Shown in pieces: positions 4,749-6,098 of a DNA stretch of 6,098 nucleotides. The first letter of the stretch is position 1, and the number at the start of each line of letters is the position of its first letter. Both the position numbers and the translations under genes were made by a program. The notes beneath the pieces are model-generated. The model was not told the DNA's origin. It was given only the letters and a program-made list of their open reading frames with translations, and searched no databases. The DNA is from an uncultured bacterium. GTDB lineage: Bacteria; Actinomycetota; UBA4738; HRBIN12. Where the stretch lies: contig CALGFI010000140.1 of assembly GCA_937881155.1 (NCBI GenBank), positions 1 to 6,098 on the forward strand. The letters run 5' to 3'.

Positions 4749-5906
4749 CTAACGAGGCGAAGCTTGAGGCCTGGAATCCGCAGCCTCGCGGAGCCACCCG
4801 GCCAGCTGCTCGGCAGCGCGATCCCACGTGAAGCGACGCTCGACGCGGGTCCTGCCGGCCGCCCCCATCGCATCGGCGCGCGACGGTTCCTCGAGCAGAC
4901 CGGCGACCGCGTCCGCGACCGCGGCAACGTCGCTTCCCTCGACGAGCACTCCGGTGACCCCGTCGATCAGTGTCTCCCGCGCGCCGCCCGAATCGCCCAC
5001 CACGACGGGTCGAGCGCACGCGGCCGCCTCCAAGAAGACGAGACCGAGGCCCTCGACCTCCAGGCCGCCGGCTCGGTTCCGGCACGGCATGGCGAAGACG
5101 TGACCTACCCGGTAGTAGCGCGGCAGATCTGCCTCGGAGACCTCACCGGCGAAGACGACCGAGCCGGCGGGCGCCTGCATCGCCAGCTCCTCGAGCCGCT
5201 CCCGGTACGGCCCGCCGCCGACGATCAGGAGCGCCGCGTCCGGTACGCGCTCGCGGATCGCCGGCATCGCCCGGATGAGCACGTCCTGACCCTTGCGACG
5301 AACGAGACGACTCACGCAGACGACGAGTCTCCGGTCCCCGAGGGCGTGAGCGTCGCGGATCCCCTCGAACGCCACGTCGGGATGGAACGTCTCGATGTCG
5401 GCGCCCGGGTGCATCACCGACACCGGAACGCGTTCGGGGACGGCCGTGCGGACGACCCGCGCGATGAACGCGCTCGACATCACGACCATGCGCGCGGCAC
5501 GCGAGGTCGCGCGACGCATGAGGCCGTGTGCCCCGGGCGCGATCGACAGCCAGTACTCGAACCCGTGGGCGCCGGTGACGTACGGAGTTCCGCGCTTTGC
5601 CAACCCCGGTCCGAGCAACGCGAGCGGGTATGTCGATCCGAACAACACGACCTCCGCACCGAACTGTTCGATCGCCGCACGAACCTGCCGTGCGACGCCG
5701 GGCGTTGGCCACAAGAAGCGATCGGGCTGTCGGAACACGCGGTACGGCGCGCTGTCATCGAAGACGTCCGCGCCGTCCCAGGCGGGGCACAGCACCGCGA
5801 CGCGGTCCGCGGGGAGCCGTCCCACGAGGGACTCGAGCGACCGCTGGATGCCGCCTATCCGCGGCGGATAGTCGTTGGTCACGACGAGCGTCCGCGGGAT
5901 CTGCAC
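4749..5906 (-). CDS. pimB: PimB-like GT4 mannosyltransferase (phosphatidylinositol mannoside synthesis)
   Basis: A 385-residue GT-B fold glycosyltransferase of family GT4. The N-terminal half opens with TLVVTNDYPPRIGGIQ (6-21), whose GGI loop (18-20) contacts the sugar nucleotide and acceptor. It continues with STYPLALLGP (91-100) and the active-site His114 in GAHGFE (112-117). The C-terminal Rossmann half has VSRLVRRKGQD (198-208), with R200 and K205 for the nucleotide diphosphate, and the EX7E pair E285/E293 in EVEGLGLVFLE. The stretch MPCRNRAGGLEVEGLG is a close match to the pattern I recall for PimB' (Rv2188c and the Corynebacterium enzyme). Those transfer mannose from GDP-mannose to PIM1, giving PIM2, on the cytoplasmic face of the membrane. 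No transmembrane helix is present; peripheral attachment is expected. The GTG start at 5906 is backed by GAGAGGA nine bases upstream. A different acceptor, such as a glucuronosyl diacylglycerol, cannot be excluded without trees. Confidence 0.87.
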   Translation of the reverse strand: MQIPRTLVVTNDYPPRIGGIQRSLESLVGRLPADRVAVLCPAWDGADVFDDSAPYRVFRQPDRFLWPTPGVARQVRAAIEQFGAEVVLFGSTYPLALLGPGLAKRGTPYVTGAHGFEYWLSIAPGAHGLMRRATSRAARMVVMSSAFIARVVRTAVPERVPVSVMHPGADIETFHPDVAFEGIRDAHALGDRRLVVCVSRLVRRKGQDVLIRAMPAIRERVPDAALLIVGGGPYRERLEELAMQAPAGSVVFAGEVSEADLPRYYRVGHVFAMPCRNRAGGLEVEGLGLVFLEAAACARPVVVGDSGGARETLIDGVTGVLVEGSDVAAVADAVAGLLEEPSRADAMGAAGRTRVERRFTWDRAAEQLAGWLREAADSRPQASPR

Positions 5907-5913
5907 GGCCGCC

Positions 5914-5919
5914 TATCCT
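5914..5919 (+). promoter_or_regulatory. -10 box for a leaderless transcript of the YgfZ/GcvT-like gene
   Basis: TATCCT fits the -10 pattern TANNNT and is followed by six bases and then the GTG at 5926. That is the spacing expected when transcription starts at the first base of the start codon. No Shine-Dalgarno is possible in so short a leader. The -35 region, which would lie in the pimB-like coding start, has no clear hexamer. The box overlaps the ribosome site of the divergent gene. Confidence 0.5.
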
Positions 5920-5922
5920 CTC
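5916..5922 (-). promoter_or_regulatory. Ribosome binding site of the pimB-like gene
   Basis: GAGAGGA on the minus strand lies nine bases before the GTG at 5906 and decides that start. It shares four bases with the -10 box of the opposite gene. The promoter of the pimB-like gene must therefore lie inside the coding region of the divergent gene. Confidence 0.55.
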
Positions 5923-5925
5923 AGA

Positions 5926-6098
5926 GTGGTCACCCAGGCTCTGGAACGAGCGGTCGACGCGCTCGACTCCGGCCGCGCGTTCGCCGAGCTCGAGGACGTC
6001 GCCGTCACCATCGTCTCGGGAGGCGACGCACGCGACTGGCTGAACGACCTCGTCACGACCGACGTCATGACGCTCGAGCGCTTCGACACGCGGCCGTC
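5926..6098 (+). CDS. YgfZ/GcvT-like folate-binding protein, N-terminal part only
   Basis: The first 57 codons of a plus-strand gene that continues past the right edge. The protein begins MVTQALERAVDAL and at about residues 28-52 contains VTIVSGGDARDWLNDLVTTDVMTLE. This matches the N-terminal signature of the YgfZ/GcvT superfamily, in which a strand and a D-x-x-x-(F/W)-L segment precede a (T/N)DV turn. YgfZ/IBA57-type proteins bind tetrahydrofolate and help assemble or repair iron-sulfur clusters; GcvT is the aminomethyltransferase of the glycine cleavage system. Too little is visible to see the conserved YgfZ cysteine motif, so the subfamily is uncertain, though a short N-terminal extension without a GcvT-like start favours YgfZ. 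The GTG start at 5926 is chosen for the TATCCT box six bases before it. Third-position GC richness continues to the edge, supporting real coding. Confidence 0.72.
   Translation, partial: MVTQALERAVDALDSGRAFAELEDVAVTIVSGGDARDWLNDLVTTDVMTLERFDTRP

Noticed and set aside
5597..6043. A 148-codon plus-strand frame crossing the divergent start region
   Set aside because: It is antisense to pimB at its left and in a different frame from the folate-binding protein at its right, which has the recognisable motif and a well-spaced -10 box.

Overview
The window is about two-thirds G+C by eye, tightly packed, and most likely chromosomal DNA of an actinobacterium (Actinomycetota). Three things point there: a PimB-type mannosyltransferase, an F420-type luciferase-like oxidoreductase, and a gene order (pimB-like, SRPBCC protein, ArsA-like ATPase) that from memory resembles the Rv2188c-Rv2185c-Rv2184c neighbourhood of Mycobacterium tuberculosis. 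GTG starts, near-absent intergenic DNA and apparently leaderless promoters fit the same group. The genus cannot be told. The lineage need not be mycobacterial, because the glucokinase and eRF1-like genes are not part of the mycobacterial cluster as I remember it.

Layout from right to left. At the right edge a plus-strand gene for a YgfZ/GcvT-like folate-binding protein begins at 5926 and runs off the window. Diverging from it across only 19 bases is the minus-strand pimB-like glycosyltransferase (5906-4749). This ends in a strong hairpin (4747-4716) that probably closes its transcript. Next come a stand-alone SRPBCC protein (4643-4200) and, after a 101-base gap, a five-gene unit that is almost certainly one operon, all on the minus strand. 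Its members are an ArsA/Get3-family ATPase with a C-terminal HSP20-like domain (4098-2881), a 93-residue cysteine-containing small protein (2874-2593), a three-domain eRF1/Vms1-like protein (2596-1478), a ROK-family glucokinase (1453-494), and a luciferase-like F420-type oxidoreductase cut by the left edge (497-1). Junctions in this unit are +6, -4, +24 and -4 bases, which implies translational coupling.

How the genes may work together. The SRPBCC protein and pimB-like gene belong to a conserved envelope-lipid neighbourhood. The ArsA/Get3-like ATPase, the small cysteine protein and the eRF1-like protein form a compact block that could act in nascent-chain or membrane-protein quality control; this is an inference from family resemblance. 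The last two genes suggest sugar phosphorylation coupled to F420-type redox chemistry, but the visible part of the oxidoreductase lacks two residues of the classic F420-dependent glucose-6-phosphate dehydrogenase site.

No tRNA, rRNA, CRISPR array, insertion sequence or phage gene is visible, and no stretch of 300 bases lacks a gene. The most unusual item is the bacterial eRF1-like protein with a GGWAQ loop, a zinc ribbon and a canonical eRF1-like C-terminus, encoded next to a Get3-like ATPase.
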